A stretch of 7,581 bases of DNA from an uncultured Amaricoccus sp. GTDB taxonomy: Bacteria; Pseudomonadota; Alphaproteobacteria; Rhodobacterales; Rhodobacteraceae. Location of the stretch: contig NZ_CALLYO010000053.1 of assembly GCF_937858865.1 (NCBI RefSeq), forward strand, positions 1 through 7,581, given 5' to 3'. How positions within the stretch are numbered: position 1 is the first letter of the stretch; the number at the start of each line of letters is the position of its first letter. Below the pieces are notes generated by a model that ran no database searches, was not told where the DNA came from, and saw only the letters and a program-made list of their open reading frames with translations. Positions 1-5,663 of the stretch are shown piece after piece. A program made the translations under genes and the position numbers.

Positions 1-718
1 CGGCGTCGAGCTGCTCGCCTGGGACGACACCGCCGCCGTCGCGGCCGCGATCGCCGAAGCGGATGCCATCCTCGTCTCGATCCCGCCCGCCGCCGGCCGC
101 GACCCGGCGCTCGCGCGCTACGGCGCCGCGCTCGGGCGCGCGCGGCCGCGCTGGGTCGGCTATCTCTCCACCACCGGCGTCTACGGCGACCGGCAGGGCG
201 GCTGGGTGGACGAGACCGGCGCCCTCGCCCCGGTCTCCGAACGCGGCCGCTGGCGGGTCGCCGCCGAGCAGGCCTGGCTCGCCACCGGCCTGCCGGTGCA
301 CCTCTTCCGCCTCGCCGGCATCTACGGCCCGGGGCGGAGCGCCCTCGACAAGCTGCGCGCCGGGCGGGCGCAGCGGATCGTGAAGCCCGGCCAGGTCTTC
401 AGCCGCATCCACGTCGACGACATCGCCGCCGCCCTCCTCGCCTCGCTGGCCCGCCCCGACCCCGGCCGCGCCTACAACCTCGCCGACGACGAGCCGGCCC
501 CGCCGCAGGACGTGATCGCCCACGCCGCGCGGCTCCTCGGCCTGCCGCCGCCGCCCGAGGTGCCCTTCGAGGCGGCCGACCTCTCGCCGATGGCGCGCAG
601 CTTCTACGCCGAGTCGAAGCGGGTGGCGAACCGGCGGATCAAGCAGGAGCTCGGCCTGCGCCTCGCCTGGCCCGACTATCGCGCCGGCCTCGCCGGCCTC
701 CTGGCGGCCGGCTTCTGA
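1..718 (+). CDS. SDR-family NAD(P)-dependent oxidoreductase/epimerase, 3' part
   Basis: The gene enters from the left edge (first whole codon at base 2) and ends at TGA 716-718, so 238 C-terminal residues are visible. The product looks like an extended/atypical short-chain dehydrogenase of the YeeZ-like, NAD-dependent epimerase/dehydratase group, probably cytoplasmic. What shows this: a strand-loop ILVSIPPAAGRDP followed by YLSTTGVYG (bases 161-187), the usual SDR active-site strand; FRLAGIYGPGRSALD, the typical epimerase substrate-pocket segment; FSRIHVDDIAAALLAS; and AYNLADDEPAPPQDV. The Tyr-xxx-Lys catalytic pair expected after VYG is not present: that place reads GRWRVAAEQAWL. From memory of the family, this loss is common in YeeZ-like atypical members. 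The Rossmann GxxGxxG lies outside the window. Its substrate cannot be read from the sequence. No neighbour on the right shares its transcript convincingly. Confidence 0.85.
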   Translation, partial: GVELLAWDDTAAVAAAIAEADAILVSIPPAAGRDPALARYGAALGRARPRWVGYLSTTGVYGDRQGGWVDETGALAPVSERGRWRVAAEQAWLATGLPVHLFRLAGIYGPGRSALDKLRAGRAQRIVKPGQVFSRIHVDDIAAALLASLARPDPGRAYNLADDEPAPPQDVIAHAARLLGLPPPPEVPFEAADLSPMARSFYAESKRVANRRIKQELGLRLAWPDYRAGLAGLLAAGF

Positions 719-733
719 TGGCCGCCTGCAACA

Positions 734-755
734 GCCGGCGGAATTATGCGCCGGC
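734..755 (+). terminator. Hairpin just downstream of the SDR gene, possible terminator
   Basis: GCCGGCG (734-740) and CGCCGGC (749-755) form a perfect 7-bp stem around an 8-base AT-rich loop, starting 16 bases after the SDR stop codon. There is no T-run after it, so it is at best a weak or Rho-assisted terminator, or an RNA-stabilising end. Confidence 0.35.
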
Positions 756-758
756 CCG

Positions 759-801
759 CGCTCTTCGCTGGCATTTCCCCGCTGCATCAGCGAAAAGAGC
801 G
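759..801. repeat. Imperfect inverted repeat in the leader of the yjbH-like operon
   Basis: CGCTCTTCGCTG (759-770) is complementary to CAGCGAAAAGAGCG (788-801), with two extra bases (AA) bulged in the right arm and a 17-base spacer. It ends 47 bases before the ATG at 849, so it lies where an operator or a 5'-leader structure would be. No T-run follows on either strand. I could not recognise a convincing -35/-10 pair in the 130-base spacer 719-848. Confidence 0.4.
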
Positions 802-848
802 GGCAATGCGGGATAAGGTGCCGGCGGGCGCCGCTTGAGGTTGGGTGG

Positions 849-3026
849 ATGCAGCGAAAGCCCCTGCGTGCGGGAGTGGCCATGCTGGCGTTGGCGGCGG
901 CCGCCTCCATCGCGCCCGGCACCACCGCACCCGCCCAGGAGACCGCGCCGCCGCGGCCGAGCCTCAACCTCTACGGCGCCACCGGCCTCATCGACATGCC
1001 GAGCGCCGAGGCGCAGCCCGACGCGCAGGTCTCGGCCAGCTACAGCCAGTTCGGCAACACCTCGCGCCGCAACTTCACCTTCCAGCTCCTCCCGCGGATC
1101 TCGGCGACGCTGCGCTATGCCTCGATCAAGGACTGGGGCAATTCCGATGACCCGGAATACAAGCTCTTCGACCGCAGCCTCGACGTGCAGTTCCAGCTGC
1201 TGAAGGAGCGCGGGACGTGGCAGCCGTCGGTCGCGCTCGGCTTCCGCGACGTGCTCGGCACCGGCGTCTACTCGGCCGAATACCTCGTCGCCAGCAAGAC
1301 CATCGCCCGCGACTTCACCGTCACCGGCGGCATCGGCTGGGGGCGGCTCGCCAGCGTCGGCGGGGTGACCAACCCCTTCTGCTCGATGTCGGACAGTTTC
1401 TGCGAGCGCAAGATCGACTACGACGAGGGCGGCACGCCGACCTTCGACGCCATGTTCCACGGCGAGGACATGGGCTTCTTCGGCGGCGTGGAGTGGCGCA
1501 CGCCCATCGACAAGCTGACGCTGAAGGCCGAGATCTCCTCCGACGCCTACACCCGCGAGCAGGCGGGCCCCGAGGCCGACTTCGAGCGCAAGTCGCCGAT
1601 CAACGTCGGCGCCGAGTACCGGCTGACCCCCGGCATCACGCTCGGCGGCTACTATATGTACGGCTCGACCGTGGGCATCAACGTCGTCGTGTCGGGCAAT
1701 CCCTACAAGCCGCTCACGCCGCAGAACCTCGGCACGGGACCGGTGCCGATCAACCCGCGCCCGGCGAACGCCAACCGGAGCGGCGCCTGGGTGAACGACC
1801 AGGGCGCGAAGGCGACGCTGACCGAGGCCGTGGCCAAGGCGCTCAACGCCGACGGCATCACGCTCGACGCGATGAGCTACACCGCCGATGCGGTCGAGGT
1901 CAGGATCATCAACCGGCAGATCAGCCAGGACCCGAAGGCGATCGGCCGCACCGCGGCGGTGCTGGCGGCGGCGATGCCCTACTCGGTCGAGCGCTTCAGC
2001 ATCACCCCGCTGCAGAACGGCCTTCCGACCACCACGGTCACCGTGCAGCGGACCGACCTCGAGGCGCAGGCCAACCGGCCCTTCGCCGGGGTGCAGAGCT
2101 GGGAGACGACGCAGATCGAGGGCGCGCTGCCCGTGCTGGCGCAGGGCCAGAGCTGGCGGCGGGACGTCTATCCGCTCTGGAGCTGGGCCTTCATCCCGCT
2201 GCCGACGGTGCAGATCTTCGGCGGCAACGACGGGTTCCGCCCGCAGCTCACGCTGCAGTTCCGCGGCAGCGTCAGCCTCTCGCCCGGCCTCTCGGCATCG
2301 GCGATGGTGCGCCAGCCGCTCCTCGGCGAATTCTCCGATCCCGGCGACACCGAGTCCTCGGGCAACCTGCCGCAGGTCCGCAGCCAGTCGAAGCGCTACT
2401 ATTCCGGCTGGGATCCGAAGCTGATCCGGCTGACCGGCGACTATCTCTTCAAGCTCAACCGCGACACCTACGGGCGGGTGTCGGCCGGCCTGCTCGAGCG
2501 CGCCTTCGGCGGCGTCAGCGGCGAGGTCCTCTGGAAGCCGGTCGAGCAGAGCTGGGGCCTCGGCGCCGAGCTCAACTACGTCGCGCAGCGCGATCCCTAC
2601 AGCCCCTTCGGCTTCGGCTACTACGACTACCAGGTGGCGACCGGGCATGCCTCGGTCTACTGGGACACCGGCTGGTACGGCATCGAGACGCAGCTCTCGG
2701 CCGGGCGCTACCTCGCCGGCGACTGGGGCGCCACGCTCGCCGTCTCGCGGCGCTTCGCCAACGGCTGGGCGGTGGGCGCCTACGCCACCAAGACCGACGT
2801 CTCGGCCGAGGACTTCGGCGAGGGGAGCTTCGCCAAGGGCCTCACGCTCTCCATCCCGCTCCGCTGGTCGACGCCGTTCGAGACCCGGCAGACGATCGAC
2901 GGCAACCTCACCTCGCTCGCGAACAACGGCGGCGCGTTCCTCAACATCCAGAACCGCCTCTATCCGATGGTGCGCGAGTACGACCGCAACCGCCTGGAGC
3001 GGAACTGGGGAGCCTTCTGGCAATGA
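849..3026 (+). CDS. YjbH domain-containing outer-membrane protein
   Basis: A 725-residue secreted protein of the YjbH/GfcD family, predicted to sit in the outer membrane as a beta-barrel-type protein. In E. coli the family is linked to exopolysaccharide (yjbEFGH) and group 4 capsule loci. The start ATG has GAGG at 837-840, 8 bases upstream, and is followed by a signal peptide (basic MQRKPLR, then a hydrophobic Ala/Leu stretch, with a likely cut near APA, residues 27-29). The family hallmark LNLYGATGLIDMPSAE is at residues 39-54. The C-terminal half is rich in alternating aromatic strands, with the YjbH-like FGFGYYDYQVATGHASVYW and GRYLAGDWGATLAVSRRF segments and FGEGSFAKGLTLSIPL near the end. 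Cys178 and Cys185 could form a disulfide. Length is close to E. coli YjbH (about 700). The stop overlaps the next start (ATGA), so the two genes are co-translated. The exact role (polysaccharide export, modification or anchoring) is not known from the sequence. Confidence 0.92.
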   Translation: MQRKPLRAGVAMLALAAAASIAPGTTAPAQETAPPRPSLNLYGATGLIDMPSAEAQPDAQVSASYSQFGNTSRRNFTFQLLPRISATLRYASIKDWGNSDDPEYKLFDRSLDVQFQLLKERGTWQPSVALGFRDVLGTGVYSAEYLVASKTIARDFTVTGGIGWGRLASVGGVTNPFCSMSDSFCERKIDYDEGGTPTFDAMFHGEDMGFFGGVEWRTPIDKLTLKAEISSDAYTREQAGPEADFERKSPINVGAEYRLTPGITLGGYYMYGSTVGINVVVSGNPYKPLTPQNLGTGPVPINPRPANANRSGAWVNDQGAKATLTEAVAKALNADGITLDAMSYTADAVEVRIINRQISQDPKAIGRTAAVLAAAMPYSVERFSITPLQNGLPTTTVTVQRTDLEAQANRPFAGVQSWETTQIEGALPVLAQGQSWRRDVYPLWSWAFIPLPTVQIFGGNDGFRPQLTLQFRGSVSLSPGLSASAMVRQPLLGEFSDPGDTESSGNLPQVRSQSKRYYSGWDPKLIRLTGDYLFKLNRDTYGRVSAGLLERAFGGVSGEVLWKPVEQSWGLGAELNYVAQRDPYSPFGFGYYDYQVATGHASVYWDTGWYGIETQLSAGRYLAGDWGATLAVSRRFANGWAVGAYATKTDVSAEDFGEGSFAKGLTLSIPLRWSTPFETRQTIDGNLTSLANNGGAFLNIQNRLYPMVREYDRNRLERNWGAFWQ

Positions 3027-3706
3027 AGCGGCTCTTCGCCCTCGTGTCGCTGGCGGCGCTGACGGCCTGCGGCAGCGGCGGGAAGGACCCGATCGTGCAG
3101 GCGGCGATCGAGGAGTTCGGCGGCTTCTGGTCGCGCGAGGACGACACGCCCAAGGCGCCGCCCCGGGTGGTGACCCGCGCCGACATCGAGCGGGCCGACG
3201 TGGCGGCGATCCAGGCGCGGCTCGAGAGCGACGCGTCGCCGACGCTGATGTACGGCGCCGCCTCGAACGGCGGCTTCGTCACCTATTCCTCGGCGCTCCA
3301 GCAGCAGATCGTCCTGCGCGGGGCGCAGATCACCGGGACGCGCGGCATGGGCACCGACCTGCTCGCCTCCTGGAGCGAGGGGCCCGACCCCCTGGCCCGC
3401 CGCACCCCGCCGGGGAGCTGGCCGCACGGCGTGCGGCGCTTCTACGAGCTGCCGGCGATCGGCCCCAAGGGGGAGGTCGTCTCCTTCGACTGCCACTTCG
3501 AGCCGCCGGCGCCGGCGGAGATGACCATCCTGCAGCTGCGCTACCAGGGCGTGCAGATCCCGGAGATCTGCGACGGCCCGACCGGGCATTTCGAGAATCT
3601 GCACTTCGTCGATTCGTCGGGGTCGGTCTGGCGCAGCCTGCAGTGGGTCGGGCCGAAGATGGACCTCGTCGACATGCAGGTCCTCGAGCCCTACACCGGA
3701 GACTGA
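3023..3706 (+). CDS. YjbF/GfcB-family lipoprotein
   Basis: A 227-residue lipoprotein of the YjbF family, the usual partner of YjbH. The first residues, MKRLFALVSLAALTAC, are a clear lipoprotein signal peptide with lipobox L13-T14-A15-C16. The residue after Cys is Gly, not Asp, which favours sorting to the outer membrane. The mature part has family-like segments: YGAASNGGFVTYSS (about 77-90), the mid-region ITGTRGMGTDLL (103-114), and the C-terminal FENLHFVDSSGSVWRSLQWVGP (190-211). Cys157 and Cys183 may pair in the periplasm. The start overlaps the stop of the YjbH-like gene by 4 bases. GGGGAG at 3007-3012 could serve as ribosome binding site, although coupling by re-initiation is likely. In E. 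coli the order is yjbE-F-G-H; here the F gene follows H and no yjbG-like (GfcC) gene is seen. The molecular function of the family is poorly known. Confidence 0.9.
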   Translation: MKRLFALVSLAALTACGSGGKDPIVQAAIEEFGGFWSREDDTPKAPPRVVTRADIERADVAAIQARLESDASPTLMYGAASNGGFVTYSSALQQQIVLRGAQITGTRGMGTDLLASWSEGPDPLARRTPPGSWPHGVRRFYELPAIGPKGEVVSFDCHFEPPAPAEMTILQLRYQGVQIPEICDGPTGHFENLHFVDSSGSVWRSLQWVGPKMDLVDMQVLEPYTGD

Positions 3707-3799
3707 GCCGCTCACCTCGCGGTTGAGCCGTCGCCGCCGCCGGCGGCGCGCCGCCCATCGGCGTGCGAATCGCGTGATTCGCGATTCGCGAAAAGAAAA
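3707..3799. repeat. Hairpin-rich convergent spacer downstream of the YjbF gene
   Basis: Three dyads are stacked between the YjbF stop codon and the minus-strand terminator. (1) GCTCACC (3710-3716), loop TCGC, then GGTTGAGC (3721-3728) with one bulged T. (2) A perfect 14-base palindrome of CGCCGCCGGCGGCG at 3735-3748. (3) CGAATCGCG (3766-3774), a 5-base loop, then CGCGATTCG (3780-3788), a perfect 9-bp stem. GATTCGC is also tandemly repeated at 3776-3789. None is followed by a T-run on the plus strand, so termination of the YjbH/YjbF transcript is probably Rho-dependent or weak. The structures may protect the 3' end. Confidence 0.5.
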
Positions 3800-3825
3800 G
3801 GGGCAACGCCGTGCAGCGTTGCCCC
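3791..3825 (-). terminator. Rho-independent terminator of the small poly-Asp gene
   Basis: Read on the minus strand, a perfect 10-bp stem GGGGCAACGC / GCGTTGCCCC (3825-3816 and 3809-3800) with a 6-base loop is followed directly by TTTTCTTTT (3799-3791). This is a textbook intrinsic terminator, 45 bases past the stop codon of the minus-strand gene. On the plus strand the stem is not followed by T residues, so it should act mainly in one direction. Confidence 0.9.
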
Positions 3826-3870
3826 AATCGCTATCCGCGTCGCAGGGCGCCGCGGCTCAGTGAAGGACGA

Positions 3871-4101
3871 TCAGTTCGCGGCGTCCGTGGTGTCGTCGTC
3901 GTCGTCGTCGTCGTCGTTCGAGATCGCGTAGGCGATCGCGGCGAGACCGATCACCGGGATCAGCCAGGCGGCGTTCGAGCCACCCATCGGGGCGGGCTCG
4001 GCGACCACGACCGGCTCCTCGGGAGCCTCGAAGACCAGGCTGCCTGCAAACGCCTGGCCGGCCAGCACCAGAGCCACCGCAGTGGTTACGATAAGCTTCA
4101 T
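3871..4101 (-). CDS. Small secreted/membrane protein with C-terminal poly-aspartate tract
   Basis: A 76-residue protein of unknown function. Residues 1-19 (MKLIVTTAVALVLAGQAFA) are a signal peptide with an AFA cut site. The mature chain begins GSLVFEAPEEPVVVAEPAP, a short acidic Pro/Val-rich stretch. A hydrophobic segment (about residues 44-60, AAWLIPVIGLAAIAYAI) could span a membrane. The end is SN, eight aspartates (63-70) and TTDAAN. The ATG at 4101 was chosen over an in-frame start at 4188 because of the strong AGGAGGA 5 bases upstream and because the signal peptide starts there. Small proteins with this plan (signal peptide, PVVEP-like stretch, hydrophobic segment, polar tail) are, from memory, common in Rhodobacterales. 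The long Asp run seems unusual. It converges on the YjbH/YjbF operon and has its own terminator. A YjbE-like role (small secreted product of a yjb locus) is only a guess from position and size. Confidence 0.82.
   Translation of the reverse strand: MKLIVTTAVALVLAGQAFAGSLVFEAPEEPVVVAEPAPMGGSNAAWLIPVIGLAAIAYAISNDDDDDDDDTTDAAN
3892..3915 (-). repeat. Trinucleotide microsatellite (GAC)8 coding for poly-Asp
   Basis: Eight perfect GTC units on the plus strand, read as GAC (Asp) codons on the minus strand. The next upstream codon is AAC, one base away from GAC. Use of one identical codon throughout suggests expansion by replication slippage rather than slow selection of mixed Asp codons. Gain or loss of units would keep the frame. 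Confidence 0.9.
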
Positions 4102-4106
4102 TGTTG

Positions 4107-4113
4107 TCCTCCT
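4107..4113 (-). promoter_or_regulatory. Strong Shine-Dalgarno that fixes the start of the poly-Asp gene
   Basis: AGGAGGA on the minus strand, 5 bases before ATG 4101. It is the best ribosome binding site in the window and suggests high translation of the small protein. The remaining upstream spacer (4114-4246) is comparatively AT-rich. A TTGACA (minus, 4250-4245) overlaps the stop codon of the upstream transpeptidase gene but has no good -10 at 16-18 bases, so no promoter is called. Confidence 0.8.
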
Positions 4114-4246
4114 CAGAGTGCGGGTCTGCGATACTGCTAGCTCGCCCGGACCTGCGAGCGGACAAGCTAATGCCTCGACACTAACCAACTTTCCCTCGTT
4201 CGTTCAATCGGTGAAAGCGGCGAACTCCAGTAAATCACAGGTGTTG

Positions 4247-4870
4247 TCAAATTAGCAACACCGGCGTCCCGATCTGCGCGCGGTCGTACACCTCGAGGAT
4301 GTGCTCGTTGAACAGCCCGACGCAGCCCGAGGACGACTGCCGCCCGATCTTGCGGATGTCGTTGGTGCCGTGGATGCGGTAGGAGGGCCAGCCGAGGTTC
4401 AGCGCGCGGATGCCGAGCGGGTTGTCCGGCCCTGGCGGCACGTACCGCGGCAGGTCGGGATTGCGCTCGAGCATGGCCGGCGTCGGCCGCCAGTCCGGCT
4501 CCGGGCGCTTGAGCGTGATCGCGGTGCGACCGCGGCGGGTCATTTCCTCGGTCAGCGGCACGGAGGTCGGGTAGATCCGGTAGAAGCCGTCCGCGCCCCA
4601 GTAGTGCAGCACCCGGTCGTTGATCTTGACCAGGATCGCGTCGTTCGCGATCGAGCTGAAGTGGTTCTGCCACTCCTCGGTGTGCAGTCCGGAGATGCGG
4701 CGCAGCAGCCGTGGCGCATCCTGCGAATCCGGCACATAGTCGTGCAGCGCCTCCTGCTGCTCCGCCGCGAAGGCCGAGCCGGCCGCGAGGGTGGCGGCAC
4801 CGGCGAGCGCGAGCCGCCCGAACGTCCGGCGATTCATGACCCGGCCGCTCGGGTCGCTGTTCCTCTGCAT
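4247..4870 (-). CDS. L,D-transpeptidase (YkuD family) with Tat-type signal and atypical active-site motif
   Basis: A 207-residue periplasmic YkuD/ErfK-type enzyme. The family joins meso-diaminopimelate residues of peptidoglycan stems (3-3 crosslinks) or attaches proteins to the wall. ATG 4870 was chosen because GGAG lies 7 bases upstream. ATG 4837 (MNRRTF) is possible and keeps the signal. N-terminal NRRTFGRLALAGAATLAAGSAFA (residues 13-35) is a twin-arginine signal with an AFA cut. Late in the chain come PLGIRALNLG, RIHGTN (His167) and RQSSSGCVGLFNEH with the catalytic Cys183, the expected H-x(13-17)-S-x-GC layout. Two consensus positions differ: the His of SHGC is Ser (seen in related enzymes), and the Arg/Asn two places after Cys is Gly185 (codon GGG). 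The residue-185 change is unusual. The frame stays open for 522 bases upstream, but that stretch contains the tandem repeat and has no coding character. It is divergent from the CAP gene. Confidence 0.9.
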   Translation of the reverse strand: MQRNSDPSGRVMNRRTFGRLALAGAATLAAGSAFAAEQQEALHDYVPDSQDAPRLLRRISGLHTEEWQNHFSSIANDAILVKINDRVLHYWGADGFYRIYPTSVPLTEEMTRRGRTAITLKRPEPDWRPTPAMLERNPDLPRYVPPGPDNPLGIRALNLGWPSYRIHGTNDIRKIGRQSSSGCVGLFNEHILEVYDRAQIGTPVLLI

Positions 4871-5132
4871 CGTCTGTCTCCAGTTCCCTCCTGGGATCGG
4901 GGCGGCATTATGCCTCCCGAGGCGCGAAGAGTGCAACTCACAGTTGGAGCAGCGCCCGGCGGGGCGGCGCCCGCCAGCCAGCGCCCGCCAGCCAGCGCCC
5001 GCCAGCCAGCGCCGGCCAGCCAGCGCCGGCCAGCCGGCGCCGGGCGGATCCGCGGCTCTGCTTTGGGTTTGAACCGCCCCGAAAAAGCCGTTAGAGACGG
5101 TGATCGAGCAACGATCAGGCGGATTTACCCCG
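4871..5132. other. Divergent intergenic region between transpeptidase and CAP genes
   Basis: These 262 bases hold the promoters of both outward-facing genes and a 14-bp tandem repeat in the middle. On the plus side, TTGAAC (5069-5074), 16 bases, then TTAGAG (5091-5096) is a weak candidate promoter 37 bases before the CAP start. On the minus side, AGGAGGG (4892-4886) and GGAG (4881-4878) precede ATG 4870; only the second is at proper distance. No open frame here looks coding. The long frames that cross it are open only because stop codons are rare at this GC content. Confidence 0.6.
4967..5043. repeat. 14-bp tandem repeat, about 5.5 copies
   Basis: Three identical units GCGCCCGCCAGCCA (4967-4980, 4981-4994, 4995-5008) are followed by GCGCCGGCCAGCCA (5009-5022), GCGCCGGCCAGCCG (5023-5036) and a partial GCGCCGG (5037-5043). 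A degenerate start, GCGCCCG, is also present at 4952-4958. The period is not a multiple of three, and the array lies between two divergent genes, which argues against a coding role. The last junctions create the palindrome CCGGCGCCGG (5034-5043). The array ends 89 bases before the CAP start and 96 bases from the transpeptidase start. Confidence 0.93.
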
Positions 5133-5612
5133 ATGTTCCGACCGTTTCTGGCCGCTCTGGCCGTCCTTCTTGCGCTCTCGGCCTGCGAGTCGAGCCAGGG
5201 GGGCGGCAAGCGGCTGACCCAGGCCGACGTCAACCCGATCCGGCTGAGGCACCTCGACGCGGTGAACGCGGTGCGCGCCGAGCACGGGGCGCAGCCGGTG
5301 CAGCTCTCCGCCGAGCTCAACGCCGCCGCCGAGACCCACGCCCGCGACATGTCGGTGCAGAAGCGCGCCTGGCACTTCGGCTCGGACCTCACCAGCCCGC
5401 GCGAGCGCGCCTTCCGCGCCGGCTACCGCGGCGAGATCGTCGGCGAGAACCTCTCCGAGGGCTCGGATTCCGACCTGACCGTGCTGCAGAGCTGGCTCGG
5501 CTACAGCGACACCCGGGCGGTGATCCTCGATCCCGCAGCGCGCGGCCTCGGCATCGGCTGGTACGAGGACGCCACCGGCAAGATCTGGTGGGTGCAACTG
5601 CTAGGCGAGTAG
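5133..5612 (+). CDS. CAP (SCP/PR1-like) domain lipoprotein
   Basis: A 159-residue lipoprotein. MFRPFLAALAVLLALSAC is a signal peptide with lipobox L15-S16-A17-C18. Glu at +2 fits sorting to the outer membrane. ATG 5133 is preferred to an in-frame GTG at 5100 because the signal peptide begins there; AGGCGG (5117-5122) lies upstream at a longish 10 bases. After a short Gly/Ser linker, the CAP domain fills residues about 38-157: LRHLDAVNAVRAEHGAQPV, LNAAAETHARDM (61-73), WHFGSD with His81, GYRGEIVGENLSEG with Glu105, WLGYSDTRAVILDP, LGIGWY and IWWVQLLG. His81 and Glu105 match conserved CAP cavity residues. The stretch that usually reads SPGHRANIL in bacterial members is YSDTRAVIL, so that His is absent. 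Bacterial CAP proteins have mostly unknown roles at the cell surface. It converges on the second transpeptidase gene. Confidence 0.9.
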   Translation: MFRPFLAALAVLLALSACESSQGGGKRLTQADVNPIRLRHLDAVNAVRAEHGAQPVQLSAELNAAAETHARDMSVQKRAWHFGSDLTSPRERAFRAGYRGEIVGENLSEGSDSDLTVLQSWLGYSDTRAVILDPAARGLGIGWYEDATGKIWWVQLLGE

Positions 5613-5631
5613 CGGCGGCACCGGCCGCCGC
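5612..5631 (+). terminator. GC-rich hairpin between convergent genes
   Basis: GCGGCGGC (5612-5619), loop ACCG, then GCCGCCGC (5624-5631): a perfect 8-bp stem starting in the last base of the CAP stop codon. No T-run follows in either direction, so it is a possible but unproven terminator serving one or both convergent genes. Confidence 0.4.
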
Positions 5632-5633
5632 CC

Positions 5634-5663
5634 GCGGATCAGGCGAAAATGCGGATCAGGCGA
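5634..5663. repeat. Exact 13-bp direct repeat over the 3' end of the second transpeptidase gene
   Basis: GCGGATCAGGCGA occurs at 5634-5646 and again at 5651-5663, offset by 17 bases. The second copy contains the stop codon (TCA 5656-5658, minus-strand TGA) and last codons of the transpeptidase gene. The first lies just outside it. It looks like a small local duplication. Confidence 0.85.

Noticed and set aside
769..788. Sigma-54 promoter (TGGCAT...TGCA) before the YjbH gene
   Set aside because: The distance between the GG and GC elements is two bases too long for a sigma-54 site.
1217..3022. Upstream in-frame extension of the YjbF reading frame through the YjbH gene
   Set aside because: The extension overlaps YjbH in another frame and is Arg-rich without motifs. 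The lipoprotein signal at 3023 marks the real start.
744..3023. Long minus-strand open frame opposite the YjbH gene (about 759 codons)
   Set aside because: Its product is Arg/Ala/Val/Gly-rich low-complexity with no recognisable domain, and the plus strand carries a clear family protein with signal peptide. It is open because stops are rare at this GC content.
4222..4250. Sigma-70 promoter with TTGACA for the poly-Asp gene
   Set aside because: A perfect -35 is present on the minus strand, but no acceptable -10 lies 16-18 bases downstream, and it overlaps the stop codon of the neighbouring gene.
4967..5043. CRISPR array
   Set aside because: The 14-bp units are directly adjacent with no spacers, too short for CRISPR repeats, and no cas genes are present.
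4871..5392. N-terminal extension of the first L,D-transpeptidase to 5392
   Set aside because: It would place the Tat signal in the middle of a protein, cross the tandem repeat and overlap the CAP gene. The start at 4870 has a proper Shine-Dalgarno.
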